Source of the DNA: Leucaena leucocephala
Taxonomy: Eukaryota; Streptophyta; Magnoliopsida; Fabales; Fabaceae
Direction: 5' to 3'
Length of the DNA stretch: 64,000 bases
Assembly: GCA_037074615.1 (NCBI GenBank)
Contig: CM073518.1
Coordinates: forward strand, 5,952,001-6,016,000
The position numbers were made by a program, and so were the translations under genes. The number at the start of each line of letters is the position of its first letter. The stretch's first letter is position 1. The notes beneath the pieces are model-generated. The model saw only the letters and a program-made list of their open reading frames with translations. It did no database searches and had not been told where the DNA came from. This document shows, in pieces, positions 9,020 to 22,100 of this stretch.

Positions 9020-12000
9020 ATGTCTGCAGTCGAAGCGGAGAAGAATGTGGAAGAAGAGAAGGAGGTGGTGAGAAGGGGAGAGCTCTTGTTCTGCGGTGGT
9101 ACGAGTTGGGACATTATTGGTCGTCGTAAAGGTCCAGCTGACGGCAACTTGGTCTCTCCAACTCGGCTTCGCCCTCTCGTTGGGGTTGATATTCGATTCG
9201 TTGCATCTGGATGTGGTGAGTTTCATTTTTTATTCGGTGGAGGACATGCTGATGTTTTCACTATTCTGTCTCCAAGATTATATCAGTTCGTTTATAATAT
9301 TATGCTCATTTTCCCCTTGTTATATTGTCAATGTAGCATCTTGTCATTGCGTGGCTTTAGATGTTGAGGGGCGCTGCTATACATGGGGACGCAATGAGGC
9401 ACGAAGATATATCATAGATATATGATATGACGATAGTCATTTATCTACTTTTTTCCATCACATATGCTGTCTTACTAATTCTTGAAATTTGGTGCACAGA
9501 AGGGGCAACTGGGTCATGGAGATACCATTCAGCGTGATAGGCCAACCGTGGTATCTGAACTTTCTAAGTGAGTTGAGTTTTATGTTGCCGCAGTTGTTTA
9601 CCTATACTTGTTCCTCATTTATTATCTCTCGTGTCTAAGCACCAACAAGTTCTTCTTCATGTTGCATTTTCATATTTTCCGGGTATATGATATTGAAGAT
9701 AGTGGTGTCTTGATCATTTTTTCATTTATTTTTTCTGTATGGAAATCAAATGTCTTCTAGGATTATTAATGGTTGAACTTCTTTGATGTATATACCGTTT
9801 GGTTAGTGAAGAGTTGTCTACATATTTAATATATAAATGGAGCTAATCTATCAGTTGCCTAGATTGGTGTTTGTCTTATCCATTGTCAGTTTTATTTGCT
9901 TTTTGTCAGACTGTCATTAAGTTTTCTAGGTCTAATCTTTTACGATGTTTGGGTTGAAGACATAAAATTGTCAAAGCTGGAGCAGGGAGGAACCACACGG
10001 TGATTGTTACAGAGGATGGACATTCCCTTGCCTTTGGTTGGAATAAACATGGACAGCTAGGTTCGAGTTCTGTGAAAAATGGTATGTTTAGCTGTAAAGA
10101 TTGTTTTAGTTAATTCTACTGTTTGCTTGAATGATTATTGTAATTGATGCCTTTCTTAGTTTATATTATGCTTGTTAAAAGACATGTAGAGTCGTAGAAT
10201 CACATTCTTCCTTTATCTTCCCATGCATCTTCATGCTTATCTCAACTCAGTATTTTTTTTTTGTTTGGTAGTTTGGAATTTGTAATTTTCTTTTTCTTTT
10301 CTGGACATGGTCATTGTTCTATTGGTTTGGTATTATATTGTTTAATTAGTTATCATTTTGATTAAGCTGCATAAAGTTAGACGTGTTCCATCACTGCTCA
10401 ATCGTCTATTGAAGGGTTCTCCTTTGAATTTTGTAGCACAAAAATAAGTCTTGGCTACAGAACATTAACTCACTTTGTCTAAATCACTTCTCATGTTGGT
10501 TGCCTATTTTTCTTCTATCAAAGTGAAGATGGCTAATGCTATGTTCGACCTTGTGTTTTGTTTATGAATATTCAGGGTTGCATATCTGAATCACACCCTT
10601 TTTTTGTTATGCAGAAATTGAATTATCTCCTGTTCGCTGTCTTGTGTCAGAAGTCAATTATGCTACTTGTGGTGGTGACTTCACCGTGTGGTTATCTTCT
10701 GTTGAAGGAACTTCTATACTGTATGGTTTGTGGTTAAAAATATGTTTTTATTCATTTTCTACCTGCTTTTATTATTTCTCTTTTCTTGCTTGAGACTAAT
10801 TAGTTGCTGACCATCAATTCTTTGATTTTCTCCCTTCTCTTTTCCAGTACTGCAGGGCTTCCACAGTATGGGCAGCTAGGACATGGAACAGACAACGAGG
10901 TATGCTTAAAGAAGACGCTAAATCATTTTTGTTAACTTGATATTTGTGAATGCTCCTTGTTTTGAAAGCTTCTCTGGATTTATTTTTAGCCCATTTTCGG
11001 GTATGTTGTACTGTATTCAATTGGTTAAAATATGATCATCTTCATGTAAAGATGCCTTGTGTTTGGGGTCATTGTTTACTATTGAGATGGCCATGGTTGT
11101 GAGGGCTGGGCATCATCTATGTGGTGATTATGTTGATTTATAATAATTTTGTGTTCTCATTTCTTTGTTCATTGTGCAATAGGCCTATGTTAATCATAGT
11201 TTGTAGTTTTGGGTATTGATTGGTGAGATTACATCAACTCTTAGCTTGCTCTATTTGCAACATTTTTATTTCCTTTGTTTCTTATGCATATGCCAACATG
11301 TTGTTTGACGCGACAAAGAATAGTTAATCTTAGCTTTAAGTTGCTTGTGCTTGCAGTATAATTCCAAAGACAGTTCCGTGAGGTTGGTTTATGAAGCCCA
11401 ACCACGTCCGCGGGCAATTGCTAAGCTATATGGTGAAACAATTGTCAAAGTGGCATGTGGAACAAATCACACAGGTTGCTACTATGTGCTCTTTTGACTT
11501 CATTTACTACATTAATTACAATTTCTTACTAATATTTATTTTTTGGGTAGTGGCGGTGGATAAGAATGGCTTCGTTTACACGTGAGTAATCCTCTAGTTT
11601 TTAATATAATTTCCTACTCCTGGTTCTATGTGGGAATAGTTGTAATTGTTGAATTCTTATCATTTTTGTAGGTGGGGTTTTGGCGGCTATGGAAGGTTAA
11701 TGCTCGGTTCATGAGTGGGCTGTCAATATTTCATGAATTCTTAAAGACTGCAGTGTTGGATAATTTTTAGTTAAATTTGGTTTCATATTTTATCCCTACA
11801 TGTTTACTTCTGTGTGCTCACTGTAAGTCCAAAATTCTATAGGCTAGGGCATAGGGAGCAGAAGGATGAGTGGTCCCCACGTCGTGTGGATGCTTTTCGG
11901 GACAGAAATGTTCTGCCCCCTGATGCTGTGATTTCAGCTGGTTCTGTTAACTCTGCATGCACTGCAGGTATGCTTTGTATCTGGTGCGGTACATTATAGG

Positions 12001-13890
12001 ATTATAGGAGTAATCTGTTAGTTGGCCACCTGTGAACTGAACAGTTCCTGTCTAATATGTTATGCCTTGGGAGGTGGTTTTCTACACAATAGTTTCTGGT
12101 TTAAGTGTCATTACTTTGAAGTTTATTCATTTTCAGGTGGAGGGCAATTGTATATGTGGGGCAAAATAAAGAATACAGGAGATGATTGGATGTATCCTAA
12201 GCCTCTGATGGACTTAAGGTTGTGCCATGTACCATGATATTTACAAAATTTCCAGCCTTTTATTTATCTTCTGTCATGTATACTTTTCTGTATTTGATCA
12301 AAATGTTATGTTACTGATTGGGTAACTTTTTTGGTCTGTGTTGGGTAGTGGCTGGAACTTACGATGCATGGATTCAGGCAATATGCACCATTTTGTGGGG
12401 GCTGATTCTTCGTGTATAAGCTGGGGCCATGCTCAACATGGAGAACTGGGATATGGGCCTAATGCACAGAAGTATGTGTATGATTTCTTGGTGTTAGTGT
12501 TTCGTTTCGTTTCGTTTTTCTTTTTCATTTTTTAATTTTCTTTAGTGGCTTTACCTATGTTCAGGTCTTCAGCAGTACCCAAAAAGGTGGATATTCTTGA
12601 CGGCATGCATGTTATGGGGTAGGTATTATGTGTCTTTGAATTCTTCCCTCGTTTTTATCTGCCTTACTTTTGTTTTACGGATGTCCAAATAGGTCTCACT
12701 TTGAGAGTAACAGCTAAACTTAAATCTCTCACTCTTAATCTTTGTCTCTGGAAGCCAAAATGTTGAGGATATCTATAGGAAAATACTTGTTAAATGCCTT
12801 TTTGGTAGTTTCGATTAGTTGAAGCTTTAAGATATGATTATGATGTATGATCTTTTATTTGAAACAGTGTTGCTTGTGGTATGGGCCATTCCATGGTCAT
12901 TGTCGATGGAACAAATGTTGGTGAACGTCTTGATCAGGTAAATCTTACCCTGTTTGTATATTTCAAAACTATCTTGGCGAAGTATTTGGAGCATGGGCTA
13001 CATGAATTTAAACAAGTAGATTTTTCCTAGTTGCGACGTGGGAGTTATTTTTTCTTCCTCCTCCCACTTCTTCTCTCTTGATGTTGTTAAGTGCTCTATG
13101 TTGGCTGTTCTATTCCTATGTAACTAATTTTGGTAGCTGTTCCTTTACCTGTATTTTATTTATAACTAGTGTATGGGTCCTATGCATTGCAGAGTTTGAG
13201 TGAATCACATTGTTCAAGGCAGTTCAAGGCATTTGAATAGTGGATCTTATTAAAGTTTTTATGTTACATGTATATATATATATAGTGCTATACTATGTAC
13301 TGCGGCTGACGTCCTGTTTTTTCTGCAGCTTGATATATACGATGGGAAAGCTTCTGGTGAAGGTATGTCATAACAATCAAAACTCATTCATCAGGAAAAG
13401 CGAATCATCAGAAAATGATTCTTTTGGGGTGTATGATATACAGTTCCATCCTGATATGGTATTCTGTCATTTGGTTCCTTTGAGCCTAAGAATTTCTTAA
13501 TCAATCTTGAGTTGGATGTTTAGAACGGTTTAAGCGTGACAGCTATTTTTGAAGCTTTAAACTGGTTACTTATTTGAATGTGCTCTTGCCATAGTAAATG
13601 AGGAACCTGTAAAGAAAGCTCCAGCGCCTAAGCAGAGTACAAAAAAGGGTGCAAAAGGTGGTGACAACTCCAAGAAGAAGAGGACGAAAGAATCATCTGA
13701 ATCGGAGGAGGAGGAAGAGGATGATGAAGCGAGTGACGATGAGGAGCAAGAGAATGGCACGGCCAAGGGGAAACGGAAACGCGGCGGAAATAATTCTGGC
13801 AAAGCGAGAGGTAAAGCAAAAGGTTCAGGCCCCGGGAGAAATCGGTCTACAGTAAAAACGGGTAAGAGAGGAAGACCCCGTAAGTCTTGA
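9020..13890 (+). CDS. RCC1-repeat protein, RCC2-like, with acidic/basic tail and AT-hook
   Basis: Seven-bladed RCC1 propeller protein of the plant group resembling human RCC2; probably nuclear and chromatin- or GTPase-linked by family analogy. I traced 16 exons: 9020-9215, 9337-9398, 9500-9567, 9960-10081, 10615-10720, 10848-10899, 11357-11474, 11551-11581, 11672-11695, 11843-11967, 12137-12218, 12349-12471, 12565-12618, 12868-12937, 13329-13362, 13595-13890. They total 1563 nt, in frame, 520 residues. RCC1 signatures recur (GQLGHGD, YGQLGHGT, YGRLGHRE, HGELGYGP), as do the xACGxxH-like strands (VACGTNHT, VACGMGHS). The last exon encodes a Lys-rich stretch, a Ser/Glu/Asp tract, nuclear-localisation-like KGKRKR and a terminal AT-hook, KRGRPRK. 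All introns are GT-AG except the second, which begins GC (9399). No frame breaks, so I read it as functional. Confidence 0.92.
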
Positions 13891-16235
13891 GAATTGAAAG
13901 TAGTCAAAATTAAAAGTTTTGCTGACCAAGAGAATTGAACCATGTTATTTGTTGGCTGGTGAATTTGCCTACCTATTATAGTTACTGAAGTTTTTATTCC
14001 GCCAAGTTTTTATTGTAAATTTTTTAGGAAATTAATGATTGGATTTGGAGATCTCAGAGCCCAAGAGGCTACAGGCCTGGGTTTTAATTTTTAAAATTAA
14101 GGAAAATGTCTTTTTATTTACCTCATTATCCCCCACTCTTCTTGTTTGAGTGTGACTGCTGATCCGAACTCGTGAGTTGACGAGGGAAAGCAAAACGCTT
14201 TCACCAGCAAGCTCCAAGTTCAATGGATCTCTGCTTGGGCAGAAATGAAGTGCAGGAAAACCCTTTTGTTTATGGGATGATGATGCAGACAGAACGTTGA
14301 GATTCATGTGTAGTTCTAATTAATTTCTCGATAACAGATCTCATAATTAGTTAGCGACAGAAGATAATCAAAATTGCATTATCAATAACCCTTTCCAATT
14401 TTATTTGTAAATGTGGGGACCAATTTTTGATTGGACACGCTACTTAACAGATTAATCCAGAAACTCCACATATCATGTGACCCAAGGGGGAAGCGAACTT
14501 TGCTCTTACGATTGTGCCACGCATCCCGATGAAAAGGTTTTTTTGTGTTTCTATCTTCAGCCGACAATATTGAATGACTTTCCATTTGTTTCTTTCTTTC
14601 AATCCTTCAAATTCACCTAATGGTATAATATAATATAAATATAAATGTGGTAGTTGGCACCTACTTTAAGGTTTTTAAAATATGCTTTCACTGACTATTG
14701 GAATAATCAATTCTTAGATTTAATAAATGCATTATTTAAAAAGAACTACCACATACAAAATTCGCTGCTTTAATATCTATCAAAGTCAACTTGAGGAATG
14801 TAGTCCTACACTCCTACGGAGTTCATTTAAGGATGGATAGTAGAACCATTAACTCACTCTCAACATTTGGAGCCGAGTCACAGACAAAATTTAAAATTCA
14901 GCAATCATAGAGGTTTACGGATTATTTTTCAGTTTAAGAATGATTCAATTTAGTGATCAATACTCCATCGTTAGTAGTTTTTCTTTTCTTTTCTTTTTTA
15001 TATGAAAATTTTTGGAAAAGGATTAGGTTCACCTACGATATAAGGGCAGGACGAAATCTTCCTTTCTCCTAAGCGATAGTAATATCGAGCAGGACGAGCC
15101 GTCTATTATCTTCATGCGTAAACCTAAGTACTCAGGAGCTATGATGTCTCCTTAAGTACCGCGACTAGAACTACAATAAAGTAGTACTTCCCAGAATTTA
15201 AATACGCTCCAAATAATAATATATCTTACCCTTTTATCAGTTGAACATACAGACGATAAGTCCATCGTTAGTAGTTATAGGCAGGGCAAGTGTTGAATGA
15301 AGATAAATTCAATACATATTCGATTGTCAAATTATTATGGTAATTGTTTTCGTTTATTATTATTGTAAACCTTCAGATTCACTAATCAATATTACAAATA
15401 TTATACAAACCGATAAAGGATACCGCTTAAATTCTATAAAAAAAAATGCCCTACAAACCGCTAACAACAAAACGGAGCGATCCATATCAATCAATGTTAA
15501 TATAAAATATCAATATAAAAAATTTTATTATTCATTTTTTAATTATAAAAAGGACAAAGAAGAAAAGACAAATTACAACCTGGCTTAGTCAAATCAATGA
15601 ACTCAACGTTAGTGTTCTCCTGATTTATAAATTCACTGAACTAAAAAAGTATTTCTAGTTGCCCAATACATACGGCGATTAATTACTTTTCTCTTCGAAC
15701 TAACGTCATTGATGCTGTTATTATTTTTTTGGTTGGAAGTTGTTTATTGTTCTTTATAGTAATACAATATTTATTCTTCCTTATTTTGATTTTAATTCCT
15801 ATAATTTTAAATTTATAGGTTTTGATCAGGGTAAAATAGTTCTTATTTTTATTAATATATATATATATATATACTAGTATATAATTTAAAACTATAAAGA
15901 TTAAAATAAAAATAAAAATAAAATATAAGAATTAATCATCGTATTAACACTGTTCTTTACTTACCACGCAAACGTGCAGAGGTCTCGAAGTTCGATTAGA
16001 GCGAGAATGATGCACGCATCGAATACGCCTTTCATGGTTAAACCATAAGCACTCAACCCAATACATCAACCCTGAATTCAAAAAGATAAACATAGTACCC
16101 TGGCACATCCAGTCTAAGTAAATTTAACACGAACAAAAAAAAAAAAAGTCACACTTGAACCAAAATTAAATTTAGTCGTTATATTTGTGTTAATAACACG
16201 GGATTCCAAGGAAAATTGAATCTGCAAACTAGGCG
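13891..16235. other. Intergenic, AT-rich, with one SINE
   Basis: No supported gene. Contains the SINE at 14980-15260 and AT-rich simple sequence (TA repeat near 15856-15873). Short ORFs here have no family resemblance I can see. Confidence 0.4.
14980..15260 (-). mobile_element. SINE family B copy with 16-bp target duplication
   Basis: Same family as the copy at 5221, again minus-strand, with the tail as a T/C-rich run at the left and the tRNA-like head at the right. A perfect 16-bp duplication, TCCATCGTTAGTAGTT, flanks it at 14964-14979 and 15261-15276, which proves retroposition. Confidence 0.8.
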
Positions 16236-17862
16236 CTATAATTTCTTGGGCAAAAGGCAAAGAGCATTCTTTTTGTGCATGGTGATTCCAGGAAGAACAT
16301 CAGTGTCTATGTCCTCCATCGTCATCCCTTTGGGAAGTTCCCAGTCAAAAGAGTTGAGTAAATTTGCAAGTGCTAGTTGCACTGTTATTACTCCCATCTG
16401 TATTCCTGGGCATATTCTTCTTCCTCCTCCAAACGGTATCCACCCAAAATCTTGTCCCTTGCTGAAATCTACAGAGATTCCTTCAAATCTTTCTGGTCTG
16501 AACTCTTCTGGTTCCTCCCATGCCTCTGGGTCCCTCCCTATGGCCCACACGTTGAAATATATCACACTCTTATCTTCTACCTCATACCCACCTATCTCGC
16601 ATTTCTCAGTTGCTTCTCTCGGCACCATTAATGGCGTTGCAGGGTACAGTCTCAGCGTCTCCTTCACCACCGCTTCCAAATAATTAAGCTTTTGCAGGTC
16701 ATCTTCATCAATGAAGCTTTTTCTAGGGTTTAAACTTCTCACTTCTTCTTTGACTTTACTCATCACTCTTGGATTCTTCATCAGAGCCGTCATGGCCCAA
16801 ACATAAGTCGCCGCACCCGTGTCAGTCCCAGCTATGAATATGTCCTGCACCCAAACATTTCAATGTATTTTACTTATAATGCACGACAAAGATGATAACT
16901 ATTCCACCTAAAATTATCTTATATGATTTGAGGATTGAAACGGTGAAAAAGATAAGAGTAATAACCGTAAGCAAGGCTTTGATGCGAGTAAATGAGAAGT
17001 CGAATGAAGAAGATACTGTTGTATCCTTCATCAATCCAAGACAGATATCAATGAAGTCCTGTTCTTGGTCGGATTTACGTGCTTTTGAATGGATGTGATC
17101 ATCGATAGTCTGCTGGAAGAAGTTATCCAAATCGGTGAAGCTTTTTTCGAGCCGGGACAATAATCCCCTGAGCTTATCAACCCAATATCCGATCAAAGGA
17201 ACGTGGTCTGTGAAGTAAAACGCAGCGATCAAGGCTTGTTCTTCGTTCAACATCCCATGAAACTGACTCCTTTTGTTTCCTTCATCATCTTCATATCTCT
17301 TCCCGAAAGCAACTCTGCAAATTATGCTGCTTGTCAGACGCATAACCTCCTCGCTCAAGTTGGTGGCTTGATTCAGGGAAGCGGACACTGATATCTTGTT
17401 CATCATTCGGAGCACTTCGTCTTCTCGGATGGAGCGGAAGGATTGAACACGTTTGGTGTTGAACAAATGAACGACACAGAGCTTTCTGAGTTCTCTCCAG
17501 TAATCGCCGTAGGGTGAAAAAACCAGGTCCGAATTGTTATAAGAGTATTTCCTCTGAGCGAACAAGGATGGGCGACTGGCGATTTGGAGGTCATGCGTTT
17601 TGAGGAAGAGCTCAGCCATTTTTGCAGTGGAAACAACGAGGATTGGTATGGAAGCGAGACGCAAGCGCATGAGAGGGCCGTAGTGGGTGGAGAGACGCCA
17701 TAGATAGAGGTGGAGGTCCGAGCTTGGAAGCTGAAGAAGATTACCGACGAGAGGAAGGCCTGGAGGACCGGGTGGGGTTTTACTTGAGCCGCCGGTTCGT
17801 TGTTTATGAAGAAGGAAGAAGAAGATGAGAGGAACAAAGAGAAGGCCGATTAGAAACAGCAT
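16236..17862 (-). CDS. Cytochrome P450, CYP71 clan, intact
   Basis: ER-anchored haem monooxygenase of plant specialised metabolism; substrate not predictable. Two exons (16966-17862 and 16236-16844, GT-AG) give 501 residues, typical for CYP71-type A-type P450s with the single conserved intron. In order: N-terminal membrane helix, hinge PPGPPGLPLVGNL, I-helix AGTDTGAAT at the start of exon 2, ExxR in KETLRLYP, PERF-type FRPERF, and haem loop FGGGRRICPG with the Cys ligand. All catalytic motifs are present and both exons are open. It is clearly more distant from the P450 array at 24-33 kb than the members of that array are from each other, so it is a neighbour from the same clan, not a recent copy. 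Confidence 0.95.
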
Positions 17863-18280
17863 GATCGGCGGGCGGTGGATTTTGCGGCTTTTGTGCTTTC
17901 AGCTGCCTAAAGCGCATCAACCACTTCACATTTTATAGCAGCCAAGTCCCAATTTTTATAGCGGACTGTATAGAAAGAAGGAAAAAAACACATGTTGACT
18001 ATTTATGTAAGTGATAAATTTGTTTTAGAGCATGTTTAATTTTGAGGAAAAAAGACTGACGAGTTTAATTGTATTTTAACTCTTTTTAATGATTTTCTTG
18101 AATAATTAATGAAATAATTAGATATATTATCTTGAAATAGCATGAATAAGACTAAATTCAACCATATGACAATGTTCTTGTAAATAACTCTAAATTAAAC
18201 ACACAATAATATTTATGAGCTAGCAGGTGTATATAGCTACAGCTCAAATAATAAAGATAGATTTAATTATCATCAAAGTA

Positions 18281-18749
18281 CCTGTTTAGAAAGAAAAAAA
18301 ATTATAATTTTAAAAAAACTTTTGCCTTAAACTTTAGTTTTGAAATTTTTTAAAATAAACAGCTATATTTGTCCAAAAAATTTTTTGGATCAAATTATGG
18401 TTTAAAATTAAAATTTTGGATAAGTTACTGAGACTGGCTTCTGAAACAGTAAAAGAACTTATGGACTATTCAATTATTATTTTACCTTTACTTTTTCTTA
18501 TATTCTCTTTCCTCTCTCCTCTCTCTTCTCTTTTCTCCACTCTCTCTCCTCTTTCTTCTCTCTTCTCTCTTTTCCACAATCTCTCCTATTTTTAATAAAA
18601 TCTTACACTTTATGAAAATTTTTCATTTACTAATAACTATCCAAACACTCATTTATTCAAAATCACTTTTTTTCTATAAGTTCTTTTCTAAAAGTCATTT
18701 TTTAAAAATTGTCTAAAAATCTTTTTTTTTTAATTTTTTTCTAAACAGG
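18281..18749 (+). mobile_element. MITE family copy 1 with terminal inverted repeats
   Basis: A 469-bp non-coding element with perfect 10-bp ends, CCTGTTTAGA and TCTAAACAGG, whose similarity continues imperfectly for about 20 bp. The interior carries a characteristic CT-rich tract (TCTCTCCTCTCTC) and a motif like ACTTATGGACTATTCAATTA. Five further copies in the window share this layout. I cannot assign the superfamily with certainty. Confidence 0.7.
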
Positions 18750-18804
18750 CCCAAAATTAAATTGGCCTAATTAATTGAAACAACGTTCAATTTGCAATAC
18801 AATT

Positions 18805-18992
18805 ACCAACGGGGGTTAGTCCGAGTGGTAAGCGGCTCGGTATCGCTTAAGCGAGGTCTCGAGTTCGAGCCTTGGCGTACACAGAAAATCCCCGTTGGGA
18901 GGCTCACCCACCATAGCCAAGTGCGTGACGCGGGTCGGATCCGGATGTAGTCGGGGCAAAGCTCCGGTGAACCGGGTGGGCAAAAAAAAAAA
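18805..18992 (+). mobile_element. SINE family A, full-length, with 16-bp target duplication
   Basis: The head resembles a tRNA: A-box-like TAGTCCGAGTGG and B-box AGTTCGAGCC. The body ends in an A-run. A perfect 16-bp duplication, AATTTGCAATACAATT, flanks it (18789-18804, 18993-19008). Other copies: 46226-46331 (5'-truncated) and 61137-61322 (minus strand). Confidence 0.9.
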
Positions 18993-19186
18993 AATTTGCA
19001 ATACAATTTGTACATATTTTGTCATTTCCTTTTTTATGCTTTTGTCATATAATCTTGACAAATTGTTAGATTCCTTACAAAAATGGGAAAAATTTGAGGT
19101 ATTGGATTGATGTATGAGAGTCCATATCCGAAAGGGAGATCCGGGAAAAGTGGGAGTGGGGATCCTAGGTTGAAGAAGGATGCAGC

Positions 19187-22100
19187 TGTCACGTCTCGAA
19201 ATTTGAGCCATGACCGACACAGAATATGAATAATTTCAGATTCCGTAAGCCTAAAACCTTAAATGAAACGTTTGACACAAAAATCATAATACATTATATT
19301 TCTTAAATCAAAAGCAAGTCCTCTGTAGAAATCTCAGCAGGATCGTCGTCGTATGACCGATCTCCCGATGATCCAACAACAGACTGCAAACATTCAAAGT
19401 TTTCATAACATTTTTCCCAAAATAACCAGAATCTTTTCTAAGAACTACGTCGAGCATTTACCTTTTTATCAAAAATAATGCAAGTTCTTAATAATGGTAA
19501 TTACATTAAAAGCAGTCTTGTTCAAAAATAACGCTTCGGATCTACAACGATGCTCTTCACTGCTCAGTTGGAGGAATAGGGTCAACTGCACTATTTAAAG
19601 TCAAATAATCTACTCGTGAATAACGTCCCAGAAACAATTTAAAATATGAAAATCAACAATTTCATCATGTTTACGTATAAATTATAATTATTGGCAATTC
19701 AATGCAATTGTTTCGGTAAATACTTTATTTCAGGAAATCCTTTCAAAACAACCTTTTCAAAACACATCCTTTCGAAACAATCATGTCGAAACAAATCATT
19801 TTTTCGTAGGACGTCAACAGAACAAAACAGGCGTAGACTCATAGTCCACGAGGGTAAGTAACATCCGGTGTGGCTCGAGGCCACGAAAACAGGCATGGAC
19901 ACACAGTCCACGAGGGTAAATAATCAGGCGTAGCACGAGGCTACGAAATAGGCGCAGGTACGAGACCCACGAAAACAGGCGCGAGAATAAATCCTACGAA
20001 TAACAGGCGCGAGTACGAGACTCACAAATATCCATCGAGCTCGGGTAACCAAGGTGCACCAAGGACTAACAGTACTGCTGTTAGCAACCAGCGTTCTGTC
20101 TTCCGTCCTCAAAAACCTTTCAATCATGCATGGGGCCATTTAACATTCAATAATCATAACATTTTTCAATGCAACAATTTCCATTAAAATCATTCATAAT
20201 CATAAAATCCCCCATCATGAACATTTTCGATAAATCATCAAAATATGTTTGTCAATCCATATGAACAAGTATGCAATAATGAAATATCTATTTTCAATAT
20301 TTAAAATCATGAATTCATATGCTCATTTTTTCGTAAAATCATGCTGAAAATTTACTTTTGATTGAAATGTCAAATAACAAATATATTTCAAAATTTCATT
20401 GTTAGGGAATGTTATTCACTCACCTGTGATATTCTATTATAACTTACTCCTGCTCTATACTTCAGAAATATCCTCTTTTAAATTCCCTAGATTCCCAAAA
20501 TAAAATATTCCATCAGGAACCACTATACATCTCTTTTGTACCATATACCATTTATTTCCATTCATGAAAATAGAACACTTGTCCACATAAACTTCTTTTC
20601 TAGCAACACATGCATCAAAAATTAATAAACTCTAAGAATTACTCATTTTTATTGCATTCTTCCAAACTTCACAATCCATCAAGAAATACAATTTCTCCTT
20701 TATCCCAATTTCCTTTCATTTTCCATTAACATAGCAAATCACATGAATACTTACTAATACTCAAATATTCCAACAGCTTTCCTTATACTCTTTTCCCTTT
20801 TCTTTATAACACTTGAAATATGAAACCATACCTTTACTTTAAAAGTTTTCAAACTTTGCTACTACATTTAATTTAAACAATCTTTATCTAAATAAGCCTA
20901 TCCTTTCTTAACCATTCTTCTATCACAATTAATGAACATCCATAGATAAATAAATTCATCATACTTCTCAAACTCCATATTCCATCAAGGATAAAATCTA
21001 CCATACTTATGTCCATTTCCCCTTGACTTGCTATAATCACATCAATTTCCCTCTTTACTTTTTACTTCCAACAATTTACTTCCATAATAAAATATAGTCA
21101 ACCCTTTTAATACCTCTAGACATAAATATTTCACATCGTTAATTATCATCTGGAAACATTAACTCACAATCTCTAAAGAAATTTCCAGATTTATGTATAT
21201 ATATATATACACCCATTCGTAGCTCAATATATATATACACTGTGTCCTTCAATTTCAGCAACCTTCTTATCTCCTTTATACATCGTACATCTATATATAT
21301 ATATGTATGTATGTATATTCTGTCCATCATCCACTCAACAACATTTATTTGTGCTTTCCTTTATAGTCCCAACGTTATACATACATATATATACACACAC
21401 ACACACACATATATGTTACAACAGCCACGTCCAGCCTTTCTTTATAGCTTGCTGGGAAAAAAAATGGTGAAGAGGAGTTGAGGAAACTTACCCCACACAG
21501 TTCAATTTCACAGACGTTCCACAGCCCAAAACATCACTATCCATCCATCCTCATTCCATACACACTCACGGTGGATCTTCACAGCAACAAGGAAGAGGGG
21601 AGTTGGAGACTGCACAGCAGCAATAGTGGAGCTCTGACGGACATAGATGACAGTCCTGAACAGCAAAAATCAGAGCAAAGTTTCCTAGAACGACCACCCG
21701 ACACAGAATGACGAAGAACAATGGCGGAAGTGCTACAGTTGCTCTGACTACACGGACGTCTAGCCTTCCCCCACTCCTCCGTCGACGAAGCAGCAGAACA
21801 GAACAGACATGAACAATAAAACTGAGAAAGAAAGCTTCCCTTCTGTGGCTACCTTAGCTCAGAGCGAAAAGAAGAATGATGGCTAATAGACGGTGGTTGC
21901 ATCAATCGCTCTGTCTCCTACCCTGTACACGCCAACAGAACAAAGGGAGAAGAAATAGAAATTCCTGGAATCATCAGCGGCCGAGATCCAAGCGATCAAG
22001 GAAGACGACGAGGAACGATTAACTTCACACTCACTGGTGACAGCACCGATGACGGAAGCTAACAAAAGGCAAGGCAATAGGGTTCTCTACCAAGGGTTTC

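Larger units (their letters stand above)
17863..19181. other. Intergenic with a MITE and a SINE
   Basis: P450 promoter at the left, then a CT-rich MITE-like element (18281-18749) and a SINE (18805-18992). Nothing else recognised. Confidence 0.4.

Noticed and set aside
13566..13943. 125-codon minus-strand frame opposite the last RCC1-gene exon
   Set aside because: Mirror of the Lys/Glu/Ser-rich coding exon; Pro/Phe/Ser-rich low complexity without family signal.
19826..20030. CRISPR-like look of repeated short units with variable cores
   Set aside because: Nuclear plant DNA inside an LTR; the variable cores are self-complementary stems, not spacers, and there are no cas genes.
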